The notes under the pieces: generated by a model
The model's input: only the letters and a program-made list of their open reading frames with translations
Databases searched by the model: none
Told to the model about the DNA's origin: nothing
In this document: in pieces, positions 32,530 to 41,004 of the stretch
Layout of the letters: each line of letters begins with the position of its first letter
How positions within the stretch are numbered: the stretch's first letter is position 1
Assembly: GCF_001424195.1 (NCBI RefSeq)
Contig: NZ_LMOO01000001.1
Span: 312,256-376,255 of the forward strand
Direction of reading: 5' to 3'
From: Cellulomonas sp. Leaf334
Lineage (GTDB): Bacteria > Actinomycetota > Actinomycetes > Actinomycetales > Cellulomonadaceae
Length of the DNA stretch: 64,000 nucleotides
Made by a program: the position numbers and the translations under genes

Positions 32530-35394
32530 CTAGACCGAGGAGTACGCGACGACCCCACGCCGCAGCGCGTCGACCGCCTGCCGCGCGGTGTCCCGCAGGC
32601 GTTGGTGCGGTGCCGCCTGGGAGACCTGGTCGAGCACGTCGATGACCTGTTTGCACCAGCGCACGAAGTCCCCCGCCGAGAGCTCACCGCCCTTGAGGAC
32701 GGCGTCGAGGCTGCGTCCGGCGGCCCACCGGTGCACCGCCTCGACCAGGCCCGCGTCGAGCGGCTGGATGGTCTCCACCTTGTGCGCGGTCTCGAGGTCG
32801 TCCAGCTCCGACCAGGCGCGGACGCACCCGTCGAGCGCGACGCCGAGCCGGCTGTTCGGGCCACCAGGGATACGTGGCTCGCCCTGGTCGTCGCGGCGCG
32901 AGCGGTACACGAGCGTCGAGACGACGGCGGCCAACCCGGGAGCGTCGAGCTCGTCGAAGACGCCGCGGCGCAGGCACTCCGCGAGCAGCAGGTCGTTCTC
33001 CGCGTACAGCCGGCGCAGCCACCGCCCGTCGTCGGTGACCTGGAGTGCGGTGCGGCCGGCGTCGTCGGTCGTCGTGGCCAGGTAGCCGAGCCGGAGCAGG
33101 ATGTCGCAGATGCGGTCGAAGACTGCGGCGATCGAGCCCGTCCGTCCGGCGATGCGTGCGACCAGGGCATCGTGCTCCCCCGCCAGGCGCGCCCAGCGCT
33201 CCGCCCAGCGGGCGTGCTCCTCGCGGTCCGGACAGCTGTGGCACGGGTGTGCGCGCAGTCTCCGGCGCAGGGCCGCGATCTCGGCGTCGTCCTGTGCCGC
33301 CCGCCGGCCACCCTTCGGCCGGTCCTTGCGCGTGGGCCCCGTGCTGGTGCCGACCGAGGACCGCAGGGCGGCGGCGAGGTCGCGACGGGAGGCGGGCACC
33401 CGCGCGGTGAAGCCCTTCGGCACGCGCAGGAAGCCCACGGTGCTCACGCCGGTCCCGACGTCCGCGACGGTGAGCTTGCGCACCTGGCGGTCGACGGTGA
33501 GGACCGTGGGCTTCGGCCCGTCGAAACCTGCTGCGCCGCCCGGGTCGATGACGACCGCGTGCCCGGACCGTCGTCCGACCGGGATCTCCAGCACGTCACC
33601 GACCCGCAGGCCCTCCAGCGTGCGGGCGACCTCGGCTCGGCGGGCGGATGCCTCGGCCTTGGTCAGGTCCTTCTCGCGCGCGGTGATCTGACGCCGCAGG
33701 TCCGCGTACTCCGCGAAGTCGCCCAGGTGGCACACCATCGCGCGGGCGTACCCCTCCAGGGCCTCTGCGTGCCCCTGTGCCTGCCGCGCGAGGCCGACCA
33801 CGCCCCGGTCGGCCTGGAACTGCGCGAAGGACGTCTCCAGCACGTCCCGAGCGCGGTCCCGACCCACCTGCGCGACGAGGTTGACGGCCATGTTGTACGT
33901 CGGCCGGAAGCTCGACCGCAGTGGGTACAGCCGCTTGGACGCCAGCCCGGCGAGCTGCACCGGGTCGAGGCCGGGGTGCGCGACGACGACCGCGTGGCCC
34001 TCCGTGTCGATCCCTCGCCGTCCCGCCCGTCCGGTCAGCTGCGTGTACTCCCCCGGCGTGACGTCGACGTGGTTCGACCCGTCCCACTTGACCAGCTTCT
34101 CCATGACCACGGACCGCGCCGGCATGTTGATGCCGAGCGCGAGCGTCTCGGTGGCGAACACGACCTTGACCAGCCCGCGGGAGAACAGGTCCTCCACCGT
34201 CTCCTTGAACAGCGGCAGCATCCCGGCGTGGTGCGCGGCGACACCGCGCTGCAGCGCATCGCTGAACTCCCAGTACCCGAGCACGTCCAGGTCCTCGGGC
34301 GGGACGGCGGCGCAGCGTTCCTCCACGATCCGTCGGATCTCGGAGACCTCGGCCGGGGTGGTCAGCCGCACACCGGCGGCGAGGCACTGCTGCACGGCGC
34401 CCTGGCACCCGGCCCGCGAGAAGATGAAGACGATCGCCGGGAGCAGGCCGTCGCGGTCCAGCGCGTCCACGACCGCGAACCTCGGCGTCGGACGGCCTCC
34501 GCCAGGACGCGCGCCGGGACGCTGTCGTCCGCCTCGGTCGCGCGGACCGCGCCGTGGCTGGCCGACCTCCTCGCGGTTGCTGCGCCGGAGCAGGTGGGTC
34601 AGGTCGGGGTTGATCGGTGGGTCGACCCCGGGAGCGGTCGGGTCCACGTGGCCCGCGTACAGGTCCAGCAGCTCGCCGTGCACGAGGACGTGCTGGCCCA
34701 ACGGGACCGGCCGGTGCTCGCTGACCACGACGGTCGTGTCGCCGCGCACGGTGGCCAGCCAGTCGCCGAACTCCTCCGCGTTGGACACGGTGGCGGACAG
34801 CGAGACCAGCTGGACGTCGTCGGTGAGGTGGATGATCACCTCTTCCCAGACCGGGCCCCGGAACCGGTCGGCGAGATAGTGCACCTCGTCCATGACGACG
34901 AACCCGAGGCCCTGGAGCGTCGTCGAGCCCGCGTAGAGCATGTTGCGCAGGACCTCGGTCGTCATGACGACCACCGGGGCGTCGCCGTTGATCGTGGTGT
35001 CCCCCGTGAGCAGACCCACCTGGTCCGCGCCGTACCGGCGCACCAGGTCGGAGTACTTCTGGTTGGACAGGGCCTTGATCGGCGTGGTGTAGAAGGCCTT
35101 GCGGCCCGACGCGAGCGCGAGGTGCACCGCGAACTCCCCGACCACGGTCTTGCCCGCGCCGGTCGGGGCGGCGACCAGCACGCCGCTCCCCCGCTCCAGC
35201 GCCTGGCACGCGTCGACCTGGAACTCGTCCAGCGGGAAGCCCAGCAGCTCGCGGAACTGGCCGAGCTCGCTGCGGTCGATCTCGGCCCGGCGCCTGGCCG
35301 CGGCGTAGCGCTCGGCCGGTGAGGGTTCAGCGGGCGGCGTGCTCACGCTCGGCGACGAGGACGGCGGGACGGATCTCCGGGAGCGGGATACCAC
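32530..35394 (-). CDS. helY: Ski2-like DEAD/DEAH RNA helicase HelY
   Basis: ATP-dependent RNA helicase of the Ski2/Mtr4 superfamily, 954 residues. Motifs: APTGAGKTVVGEFAVHLA (Walker A), TTPIKALSNQKYSDL, LTGDTTINGDAPVVVMTTEV, VMDEVHYLADR (DEVH box), SLSATVSNAEEFGDWL, ATETLALGINMPARSVVME and QLTGRAGRRGIDTEGHAVV. The long C-terminus corresponds to the DSHCT-type helical domain. It matches Rv2092c, beside tatC, tatA and pafBC as here, except that a lipid-kinase gene is inserted. GTG 35394 follows TAGGGT by 6 bases (leaderless), so it may have its own promoter although it lies 47 bases behind the kinase. Confidence 0.93.
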   Translation of the reverse strand: MVSRSRRSVPPSSSPSVSTPPAEPSPAERYAAARRRAEIDRSELGQFRELLGFPLDEFQVDACQALERGSGVLVAAPTGAGKTVVGEFAVHLALASGRKAFYTTPIKALSNQKYSDLVRRYGADQVGLLTGDTTINGDAPVVVMTTEVLRNMLYAGSTTLQGLGFVVMDEVHYLADRFRGPVWEEVIIHLTDDVQLVSLSATVSNAEEFGDWLATVRGDTTVVVSEHRPVPLGQHVLVHGELLDLYAGHVDPTAPGVDPPINPDLTHLLRRSNREEVGQPRRGPRDRGGRQRPGARPGGGRPTPRFAVVDALDRDGLLPAIVFIFSRAGCQGAVQQCLAAGVRLTTPAEVSEIRRIVEERCAAVPPEDLDVLGYWEFSDALQRGVAAHHAGMLPLFKETVEDLFSRGLVKVVFATETLALGINMPARSVVMEKLVKWDGSNHVDVTPGEYTQLTGRAGRRGIDTEGHAVVVAHPGLDPVQLAGLASKRLYPLRSSFRPTYNMAVNLVAQVGRDRARDVLETSFAQFQADRGVVGLARQAQGHAEALEGYARAMVCHLGDFAEYADLRRQITAREKDLTKAEASARRAEVARTLEGLRVGDVLEIPVGRRSGHAVVIDPGGAAGFDGPKPTVLTVDRQVRKLTVADVGTGVSTVGFLRVPKGFTARVPASRRDLAAALRSSVGTSTGPTRKDRPKGGRRAAQDDAEIAALRRRLRAHPCHSCPDREEHARWAERWARLAGEHDALVARIAGRTGSIAAVFDRICDILLRLGYLATTTDDAGRTALQVTDDGRWLRRLYAENDLLLAECLRRGVFDELDAPGLAAVVSTLVYRSRRDDQGEPRIPGGPNSRLGVALDGCVRAWSELDDLETAHKVETIQPLDAGLVEAVHRWAAGRSLDAVLKGGELSAGDFVRWCKQVIDVLDQVSQAAPHQRLRDTARQAVDALRRGVVAYSSV

Positions 35395-35400
35395 CTGCAC

Positions 35401-35406
35401 ACCCTA
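35401..35406 (-). promoter_or_regulatory. Leaderless-type -10 before helY
   Basis: TAGGGT on the minus strand, 6 bases before GTG 35394. Confidence 0.5.
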
Positions 35407-35441
35407 GGCACACCACTGCGTGCCGCACGCTCGCGGCGCGC

Positions 35442-36356
35442 TCAGCAGAGGACGGACAGCGCGCCCGGGTCGACGGTGACCCGCAGCGGCAGCGGGCCGA
35501 TGCGCTCGCCGTCCGCGAACGCCACGGGCGGCACCGGTCCGAGGTCCGTGATCGGCTCGATCAGGACCGAGCGGCTGCGACGCACGTCGACCGAGGGGTG
35601 GCCGATGTGCTTGCCCTGGTAGAGGCCCGGGAAGATCTTCACGACCCCCGGCTTGGAGAACGGACCCGCGACGACGACGTCGAGCAGCCCGTCGTCGATC
35701 ACCGCGTCGGGCGCGATCTTCACGCCGCCGCCGATCCACGGGACGTTGGCGACCGCGACGAGCGTGCCGGCCGACTCCCACACCGAGTCGTCGAGCGTCA
35801 CGCGGTACCCGTAGGGCCGGAACCGGCCGAGCTCCGCCGCCAGGGCGCGCACGTAGCGACCGGACCCCTTGGGCCAGGTCATCTCGTTCGCGCGCGCGTT
35901 GATCGCGGCGTCGAAACCGCAGGACAGGACCCCGAGGTACCACTCGTGCGCCGCGTGCACCGGCGAGCCGACCCGGACGGCGTCCACGCGGCGCGGTCCG
36001 TCGAGCAGCCCGTGCTCGATGGCCGCCACCGAGGCCTGCACGTCGCCGCGCGGGAGGGCGAGGGTGCGGGCGATGTCGTTGCCGGTCCCCGCGGCGACGA
36101 TGCCGAGCGGCAGGCCGGTGCCCGCGACGACGTTCACGCCCAAGTGCACCATCCCGTCGCCGCCGACCACGACGAGCGCGTCGAGGCCCTGGACCGCCGC
36201 CGCGCGCGCCCGGTCCGTCGCCTGCGCGAGCGTGGAGGCCGACAGGTCCTCGACCTTGTGATCGCGTGCCCGCAGGAGCTCGTGCGCCTGACGACCCGCT
36301 TGCGTGCCGCGACCCTTGCCCGCGGTCGGGTTGACGACCAGGCCGAGGTGGATCAC
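35442..36356 (-). CDS. Diacylglycerol kinase-like lipid kinase
   Basis: Soluble or membrane-associated lipid kinase of 304 residues with the DAGK catalytic fold: HLGLVVNPTAGKGRGTQAGR, LDALVVVGGDGMVHLGVNVV (GGDG motif), LGIVAAGTGNDIARTLALPR, VGSPVHAAHEWYLGVLSCGF and IGGGVKIAPDAVIDDGLLDV. Members phosphorylate diacylglycerol or related lipids with ATP (DgkB/YegS type); the exact substrate is unknown. GTG 36356 overlaps the tatC stop as GTGA, so it is coupled to the Tat genes, an insertion relative to the mycobacterial order. Confidence 0.9.
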   Translation of the reverse strand: MIHLGLVVNPTAGKGRGTQAGRQAHELLRARDHKVEDLSASTLAQATDRARAAAVQGLDALVVVGGDGMVHLGVNVVAGTGLPLGIVAAGTGNDIARTLALPRGDVQASVAAIEHGLLDGPRRVDAVRVGSPVHAAHEWYLGVLSCGFDAAINARANEMTWPKGSGRYVRALAAELGRFRPYGYRVTLDDSVWESAGTLVAVANVPWIGGGVKIAPDAVIDDGLLDVVVAGPFSKPGVVKIFPGLYQGKHIGHPSVDVRRSRSVLIEPITDLGPVPPVAFADGERIGPLPLRVTVDPGALSVLC

Positions 36357-37171
36357 GCGGTGCCTGGCTCGTCGACCATCGTGCCGTCCAGCCGCGGCAG
36401 CCCGGCCGCGACCCGTTTCCGGTCGACGCGCCGGTCGTGCAGGACGCAGACGCCGAGGGCCAGGAAGTACAGCGCGCTCATCGGGATGGCGACGGCGAGC
36501 ATGGTGATCGCGTCCGGGGTCGGGGTCACGATCGCGGCGAACACGAACGACAGCAGGACCGCCCACCGCCAGCCCTTGCGCCAGGTCGCCGCCGTGCCGA
36601 TCCCCGCGAAGTTGAGCGCGACCATGATGATCGGCAGCAGGAAGGCGATCCCGAACGCGAGCATGATCCGCATGACGAACCCGAGGTACGTCTGGGCGTC
36701 GATGATGTTCGTCGCGCCCGACGGGGTGAACTCGGTGAGCAACCGGACCGCGTTGGGCAGCACCCACCACGCCATGAAGGCGCCCGCGAGGAACAGGGGC
36801 ACAGCGACCGCCACGAAGCCGATCGCGTAACCGCGCTCGCGCCGCGTCAGCCCGGGCGTCACGAACGCCCAGAACTGGTACAGCCACCAGGGGCTGGACA
36901 GGATGATGCCGAGGAAGAACGAGACCTTGACCATCATGTCGAACGACGTCGCGATACCGGCGAAGTTCAACGTGATGAGGTCGTCACGCTCGGCGGCGAC
37001 GAGCTCGATGGGCCGCTGGAGCGCCTCGAACACGGGGGTGTAGAGGAACCAGCCGATGACCGCGCCGACCACGACGCCGATCGCGGCGAGGAACACACGT
37101 CGGCGCAGCTCGACCAGATGGGCGCGCAGCGGCATCCGGCCGCCGGGTTCATCCCCGCGGCGAGCATTCAC
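36353..37171 (-). CDS. tatC: Sec-independent protein translocase TatC
   Basis: Core membrane component of twin-arginine transport, which receives folded precursors carrying RR signal peptides. The 272 residues hold six predicted helices. Family marks are MPLRAHLVELRRRVFLA at the N-terminus (conserved HL-ELR), the FFLGIILSSPWWLYQFWAFV segment, TPGLTRRERGYAIGF and the later FGIAFLLPIIMVALNFAGI. The C-terminal 35 residues are basic and extend beyond the last helix. GTG 37171 begins 7 bases after the tatA stop. It is followed by the overlapping lipid-kinase gene. Confidence 0.95.
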   Translation of the reverse strand: MNARRGDEPGGRMPLRAHLVELRRRVFLAAIGVVVGAVIGWFLYTPVFEALQRPIELVAAERDDLITLNFAGIATSFDMMVKVSFFLGIILSSPWWLYQFWAFVTPGLTRRERGYAIGFVAVAVPLFLAGAFMAWWVLPNAVRLLTEFTPSGATNIIDAQTYLGFVMRIMLAFGIAFLLPIIMVALNFAGIGTAATWRKGWRWAVLLSFVFAAIVTPTPDAITMLAVAIPMSALYFLALGVCVLHDRRVDRKRVAAGLPRLDGTMVDEPGTA

Positions 37172-37178
37172 GTGCGGG

Positions 37179-37493
37179 TCAGACCTTCGGCGGGGCGTTG
37201 CCCTCGGACGGCGCCTCGACGGGCCGGACCGGGGTCACGTACTGGGGCTCGACCGTAGGGGGAATGGCAGGCGGGGCGCCGACGGCCGTCACACCGGGCG
37301 GGGCCACCGGCGGGGTCGCGGTCGTCGTGGTCGCGGGGGCGTCGTCGTCCCGCAGGTCCTTGACCTCGTGCTTGAAGATCTTCATGGACTGGCCGACGCT
37401 CTTGGCCAGGTCCGGCAGGCGCTTCGCGCCGAACAGCAGGACGACCACGAGCAGCACGATGACCACGTGCCAGGCGCTGATGTTTCGCAACAC
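37179..37493 (-). CDS. tatA: Sec-independent protein translocase TatA
   Basis: Small Tat subunit that forms the translocation pore. Residues about 1-20 are the transmembrane helix (SAWHVVIVLLVVVLLF), followed by the FG hinge and amphipathic helix FGAKRLPDLAKSVGQSMKIF. The tail is long, Thr/Pro-rich and probably disordered. Length is 104 residues, normal for TatA. GTG 37493 has GGAGG six to seven bases upstream, which fixes the start. It lies next to tatC, with no tatB in this cluster. Confidence 0.95.
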   Translation of the reverse strand: MLRNISAWHVVIVLLVVVLLFGAKRLPDLAKSVGQSMKIFKHEVKDLRDDDAPATTTTATPPVAPPGVTAVGAPPAIPPTVEPQYVTPVRPVEAPSEGNAPPKV

Positions 37494-37528
37494 GTCAGGT
37501 CCTCCGTCGGAATCTCGATGACCGGGTG

Positions 37529-37534
37529 ATAGTA
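37529..37534 (-). promoter_or_regulatory. Candidate -10 before tatA
   Basis: TACTAT on the minus strand in the 72-base gap, 35 bases before GTG 37493. No -35 was recognised. Confidence 0.35.
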
Positions 37535-37565
37535 CCTGCGTCACCTGGGGATCGGGTGCAGACCG

Positions 37566-37889
37566 CTACCGCCAGAACGCCTGCCACCGGAGCCGCGTGG
37601 CGACGTGCCGCTCCGCACGCTCCGCCCGGCGGGCTGCGGCGGCCTCGCGGAGCTCGTCGAGCCGAGCCCGCAGGACGTCCCGGTCGGCGAACAGGGTCGG
37701 ACCGGTCTCGCGCGTCCCGGCGGCCGCCTGGAGCTCGTCCACTCGCTCGGCCAGCTGCGCCGTGACGTCGGCGGCGCGCGACAGCTCGCGGCCGAGCGCG
37801 ACCGTGGACCGCCACAGGCTGCGGCCGAGCAGGAACGCGCCCCCGAGGGTCGCCAGGACCAGGACGGTCCAGACCGAGAACCAGAGCAT
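37566..37889 (-). CDS. Small membrane-anchored coiled-coil protein
   Basis: A 107-residue protein. A transmembrane helix occupies about residues 2-22 (WFSVWTVLVLATLGGAFLLG). After it come helical, charged segments (LGRELSRAADVTAQLAERVD, then DVLRARLDELREAAAARRAE) likely to form a coiled coil, and a basic C-terminus ending RWQAFWR. No named family. The ATG at 37889 lies 2 bases after the pafC stop, so it is in the pafB-pafC-tat transcript. Its place suggests an envelope accessory role, which is inference only. Confidence 0.75.
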   Translation of the reverse strand: MLWFSVWTVLVLATLGGAFLLGRSLWRSTVALGRELSRAADVTAQLAERVDELQAAAGTRETGPTLFADRDVLRARLDELREAAAARRAERAERHVATRLRWQAFWR

Positions 37890-37891
37890 CG

Positions 37892-38854
37892 TCAGATCGT
37901 CTCCCCGTACGCACGCAGCGCGGACCGTGCGGCCGCGGCGACCTCCTGCGCGATGCGCGCCGGCCGGATCTCGAGCACGTCGTCGGCCACCTGCAGCACG
38001 AGGTGGCGCAGCCAGGCGTGCTGGACCACCCGCACGTCCATCTCGAACGTCCCGTCCTCGAGGTTGCGGACCGCGTCCACCGGCGTGGTCTCCGCGACCC
38101 ACCGTGCCTGGCTGGTCAGGTGCAGGGTCACCAGCTCGCCTTCGGGGCCCGGCGAGAAGACCTCGGCACCGGCCGGGACCTCGTGGTCCTCGGCGTCGGT
38201 GTCGAGCACCTCGGCGGACAGCACACGGTCCACCCGGAAGAGGCGCTCACCGTCGACGAGCAGGCACCAGGCGAGCAGGTACGAGCGCTCGTCGTCGGTG
38301 ACGAGCCGGAGCGGGTCGACATCGCGCTCCGTCGTCACGTCGGAGGCGTTCACGTACCGCAGGTGCAGCCGGCGACCGTGGCGGAGGGCCGTCGCGACCG
38401 CTGCCGCGACGTCCGGGGCGGCGTCGACCGCGAGCTGCACGTCCACCGCGGCCGCGGCGTCGCCGGTCGCCGCCGTGAGCTTGGCGAGCGCGGACCGCAG
38501 CACCTGCGCCCGTTCCGGGTCCATCGCGTCGCCGAGCGCCGCGTCCACGGCACGCAGCGCGGCGACGAGGGCCACCGCCTCCCGTGCCCCGAGGCGCAGC
38601 GGCCGGGTCATCCCGCGCGACTCGGTGAGCCGCACGACACCCTGCTCGTAGGAGGCGGCGTCGAAGTCGATGAGGTCGTGCGGGTAGTAGCCCGGTGTGC
38701 CGGTGACCCACAGGGTGTCGATGTCGTCCATGACCTGGCGGGTGGTCACCCCGAACTGCTCGGCGATCGCCTCCACCGGGACGCCCTCGTGGCGGTCCAG
38801 GTAGGTGATCATCCCGAGCATCCGCAGGAGCCGGTCGCTCGCCCGCTCAGCCAT
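37892..38854 (-). CDS. pafC: WYL-domain transcriptional regulator PafC
   Basis: DNA-damage response regulator, partner of PafB. A helix-turn-helix at about residues 7-60 (RLLRMLGMITYLDRHEGVPV, EAIAEQFGVTTRQVMDDIDT) precedes a WYL domain (HLRYVNASDVTTERDVDPLR and SYLLAWCLLVDGERLFRVDR) and the WCX C-terminal domain. In mycobacteria PafB and PafC form a heterodimer activated in response to DNA damage that promotes RecA-independent repair genes. The start ATG 38854 overlaps the pafB stop by 8 bases. The hydrophobic residues of the WYL pocket are conserved. No pafA is next to it. Confidence 0.9.
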   Translation of the reverse strand: MAERASDRLLRMLGMITYLDRHEGVPVEAIAEQFGVTTRQVMDDIDTLWVTGTPGYYPHDLIDFDAASYEQGVVRLTESRGMTRPLRLGAREAVALVAALRAVDAALGDAMDPERAQVLRSALAKLTAATGDAAAAVDVQLAVDAAPDVAAAVATALRHGRRLHLRYVNASDVTTERDVDPLRLVTDDERSYLLAWCLLVDGERLFRVDRVLSAEVLDTDAEDHEVPAGAEVFSPGPEGELVTLHLTSQARWVAETTPVDAVRNLEDGTFEMDVRVVQHAWLRHLVLQVADDVLEIRPARIAQEVAAAARSALRAYGETI

Positions 38855-39860
38855 CGGAACCGACTCCCTGGTCGAGCGTCGCCGCGGTGCGCAGCAGGTG
38901 CAGGACCGACTGCCGCAGCCCTGCCGGCGCGAGGACGACGACCGCGTCGCCGTACCCGACCAGCTCCTCGGCGAGCTCCCACTCGGCGCGGAACGGCACG
39001 TGGACGACGTCGCGGTGCTCGAGGAGGGGGTCCGCCGACCAGTCGGGCTCGCCCGGGGGTGCGGGCACCGCACGCGCCCGGGGGGCGCTCGCGCGTTCCG
39101 GCAGGATCGCGAGCGTGGCGACGCGCTCCGGCCCGCTCCCCCACGTCTGGAGCGCGTCCGCGAGCTCCTGCGCGGACGGGGCCGTGAACGAGCCGGGCTC
39201 GCCGAGCGTCCGGACCGCGCCCTCGATCCGGCTCAGCCGGAACGACCGGCTGGCGTCCCGGTCCCGGTCGCGGCCCACGAGCACCCAGCCGCCGCGGCGC
39301 GCGAGCAGCTTCCACGGCTCGACGGTGCGCTCGCGGACCTCGCCCGTCGTGGCCGCGCGGTACGTGAACCGGACCGCCTGCCGCGCCTGGACCGCGTCGA
39401 CCAGCGGGCCGAACGCGCCACCCCCCGCGCGTACGCGGGGTGCGAGGCCGGCCACCAGGTCGGTCGACTCCGGAGCCTCGCCGACCGCGCGGAGCTTCGT
39501 GAGCGCCCGGGTGGTGTCGGCGCGGACCGCCTGGTCCTGCCATACCTGGGCGGCCATCGCGAGGACGCCCAGCTCGGCCGCCGTCAGCTCGAGGGGGGGC
39601 AGCGCGTACGAGTCCAGGTCGACCCGGTAGCCGATGTCGTCGCCGTGCCCGGCGTCCGTCACGGTGAGGATCGGGATACCGAGGTCACGCAGGGTGTCCT
39701 TGTCCCGCTCGAACATCCGCTCGAAGGCGTCGTCGGAGGGGGCTTCCTGGTACCCGGCGACGCTGGTGCGCACCTGCTCCTTCGTCATGCGCCCGGCGGT
39801 GTTGACCAGGGCGATGACGAGGTTGAGCAGGCGCTCTGCGGGGGCGATCTGGGCGGCCAT
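38847..39860 (-). CDS. pafB: WYL-domain transcriptional regulator PafB
   Basis: First gene of the PafBC regulator pair, 337 residues. N-terminal helix-turn-helix: ERLLNLVIALVNTAGRMTKE, QVRTSVAGYQEAPSDDAFER. WYL domain about residues 150-215: QAVRFTYRAATTGEVRERTV, EPWKLLARRGGWVLVGRD and SFRLSRIEGAVRTLGEPG. A WCX-type C-terminus follows. The upstream TACGGT 8 bases before the ATG marks a leaderless transcript. It diverges directly from the DUF3866 gene with the two promoters back to back. Homologue of Rv2096c; its ligand is unknown. Confidence 0.9.
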   Translation of the reverse strand: MAAQIAPAERLLNLVIALVNTAGRMTKEQVRTSVAGYQEAPSDDAFERMFERDKDTLRDLGIPILTVTDAGHGDDIGYRVDLDSYALPPLELTAAELGVLAMAAQVWQDQAVRADTTRALTKLRAVGEAPESTDLVAGLAPRVRAGGGAFGPLVDAVQARQAVRFTYRAATTGEVRERTVEPWKLLARRGGWVLVGRDRDRDASRSFRLSRIEGAVRTLGEPGSFTAPSAQELADALQTWGSGPERVATLAILPERASAPRARAVPAPPGEPDWSADPLLEHRDVVHVPFRAEWELAEELVGYGDAVVVLAPAGLRQSVLHLLRTAATLDQGVGSDG

Positions 39861-39868
39861 CGAGGACC

Positions 39869-39874
39869 ACCGTA
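39869..39874 (-). promoter_or_regulatory. Leaderless-type -10 of pafB
   Basis: TACGGT on the minus strand, 8 bases before ATG 39860. It is 8 bases from the divergent -10 at 39883-39888. Confidence 0.6.
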
Positions 39875-39882
39875 GTGGCCGG

Positions 39883-39888
39883 TAGCGT
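39883..39888 (+). promoter_or_regulatory. Leaderless-type -10 of the DUF3866 gene
   Basis: TAGCGT on the plus strand, 6 bases before GTG 39895. It is divergent to and almost touching the pafB -10. Confidence 0.6.
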
Positions 39889-39894
39889 GGGCGC

Positions 39895-41001
39895 GTGATC
39901 ACGTGGCGTGCGGGTGTCGTGGTGTCGCTCGGGGCCACGTGGCCCGGCGCCGCCGAGGTGACGGTCGAGCTGGAGGCTCCCGTCGGCACCGCGACGGCCG
40001 GTGACACGGTCCGCGCGCTGGCGTTCCCGTCCCTCGTGGGGAGCCCGGAGATCGGCGACCGGGTGCTCCTGAACGTCTCCGCCCTCGCGCGCGGCCTCGG
40101 CACCGGCGGCTACGCGCTCGTCATCGCGCTGCCCGACCGCACGCCCCCCGACCCGCCCGCCGGGCCGGGACACCTGGTCAAGGCGCGCTACACGCCGCTG
40201 CAGGCCATGGTGCTCGGCGTCGACGACCAGGAGTCACCGCACCACGAGACCCTGCGCGACGCCGACGACCTCGCCGGTCTGCCGGTCGTCGTCGCCGACC
40301 TGCACTCGGCGCTGCCCGCGATCGTCGCCGGTGCCCGCTTCGCCGCCGACCGCGCGGGACGCCCGATGCCGCGCGTCGCGTACGTGATGACCGACGGCGG
40401 CGCCCTGCCCGCGTGGTTCTCGCGCACGGTCGCCGGGCTGCGCTCCGCCGGGTGGATCGAGGCGTGCATCACCACCGGGCAGTCGTTCGGCGGTGACCTG
40501 GAGGCGGTCACGGTGCACACCGGGCTGCTCGCGGCGCGGCACGTCGTGGGCGCCGACGTCGTCGTCGTCGCGCAGGGTCCGGGCAACCTGGGCACGGGGA
40601 CCCGGTGGGGCTTCTCGGGCGTCGCGGCCGGCGAGGCCGTGAACGCGATCGGCGTCCTCGGCGGTCGTCCGGTCGCCTCCCTGCGCGTCTCGGGGGCCGA
40701 CCAGCGCGAACGCCACCTCGGCGTGTCGCACCACTCGTTGACGGCGTACGGACGGGTCGCGCTCGCCCCCGCCGACGTGGTCGTCCCGCTGCTCGACGGG
40801 GACCTCGGGGTCCGGGTCCGCGAGCAGGCCGCACCCCTGGGGCGGCGGCACCGGCTCGTCGAGATCCCGGCGGGTGCCGACCTGCGCAGCGCGCTCGGCG
40901 GCTCCCCGGTCCGCCTGTCGACGATGGGACGCGGCCTCGACCAGGACCCGGAGGCGTTCCTCGCGGCCGCCGCGGCCGGGGTGCACGCGGCCGACGCGTA
41001 G
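39895..41001 (+). CDS. DUF3866 family protein
   Basis: A 368-residue protein of the actinobacterial/firmicute DUF3866 family: WRAGVVVSLGATWPGAAEVT, GDRVLLNVSALARGLGTGGY, GPGHLVKARYTPLQAMVLGV and YVMTDGGALPAWFSRTVAGL are the conserved parts. Near residue 215 come VVGADVVVVAQGPGNLGTGT and WGFSGVAAGEAVNAIGVLGG, and near 280 RHLGVSHHSLTAYGRVAL. No function is established for the family. The position divergent to pafB, with a shared promoter region, suggests linked expression. GTG 39895 is fixed by the leaderless -10. Its stop lies 3 bases from the convergent PH-like gene. Confidence 0.85.
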   Translation: MITWRAGVVVSLGATWPGAAEVTVELEAPVGTATAGDTVRALAFPSLVGSPEIGDRVLLNVSALARGLGTGGYALVIALPDRTPPDPPAGPGHLVKARYTPLQAMVLGVDDQESPHHETLRDADDLAGLPVVVADLHSALPAIVAGARFAADRAGRPMPRVAYVMTDGGALPAWFSRTVAGLRSAGWIEACITTGQSFGGDLEAVTVHTGLLAARHVVGADVVVVAQGPGNLGTGTRWGFSGVAAGEAVNAIGVLGGRPVASLRVSGADQRERHLGVSHHSLTAYGRVALAPADVVVPLLDGDLGVRVREQAAPLGRRHRLVEIPAGADLRSALGGSPVRLSTMGRGLDQDPEAFLAAAAAGVHAADA

Positions 41002-41004
41002 GGC

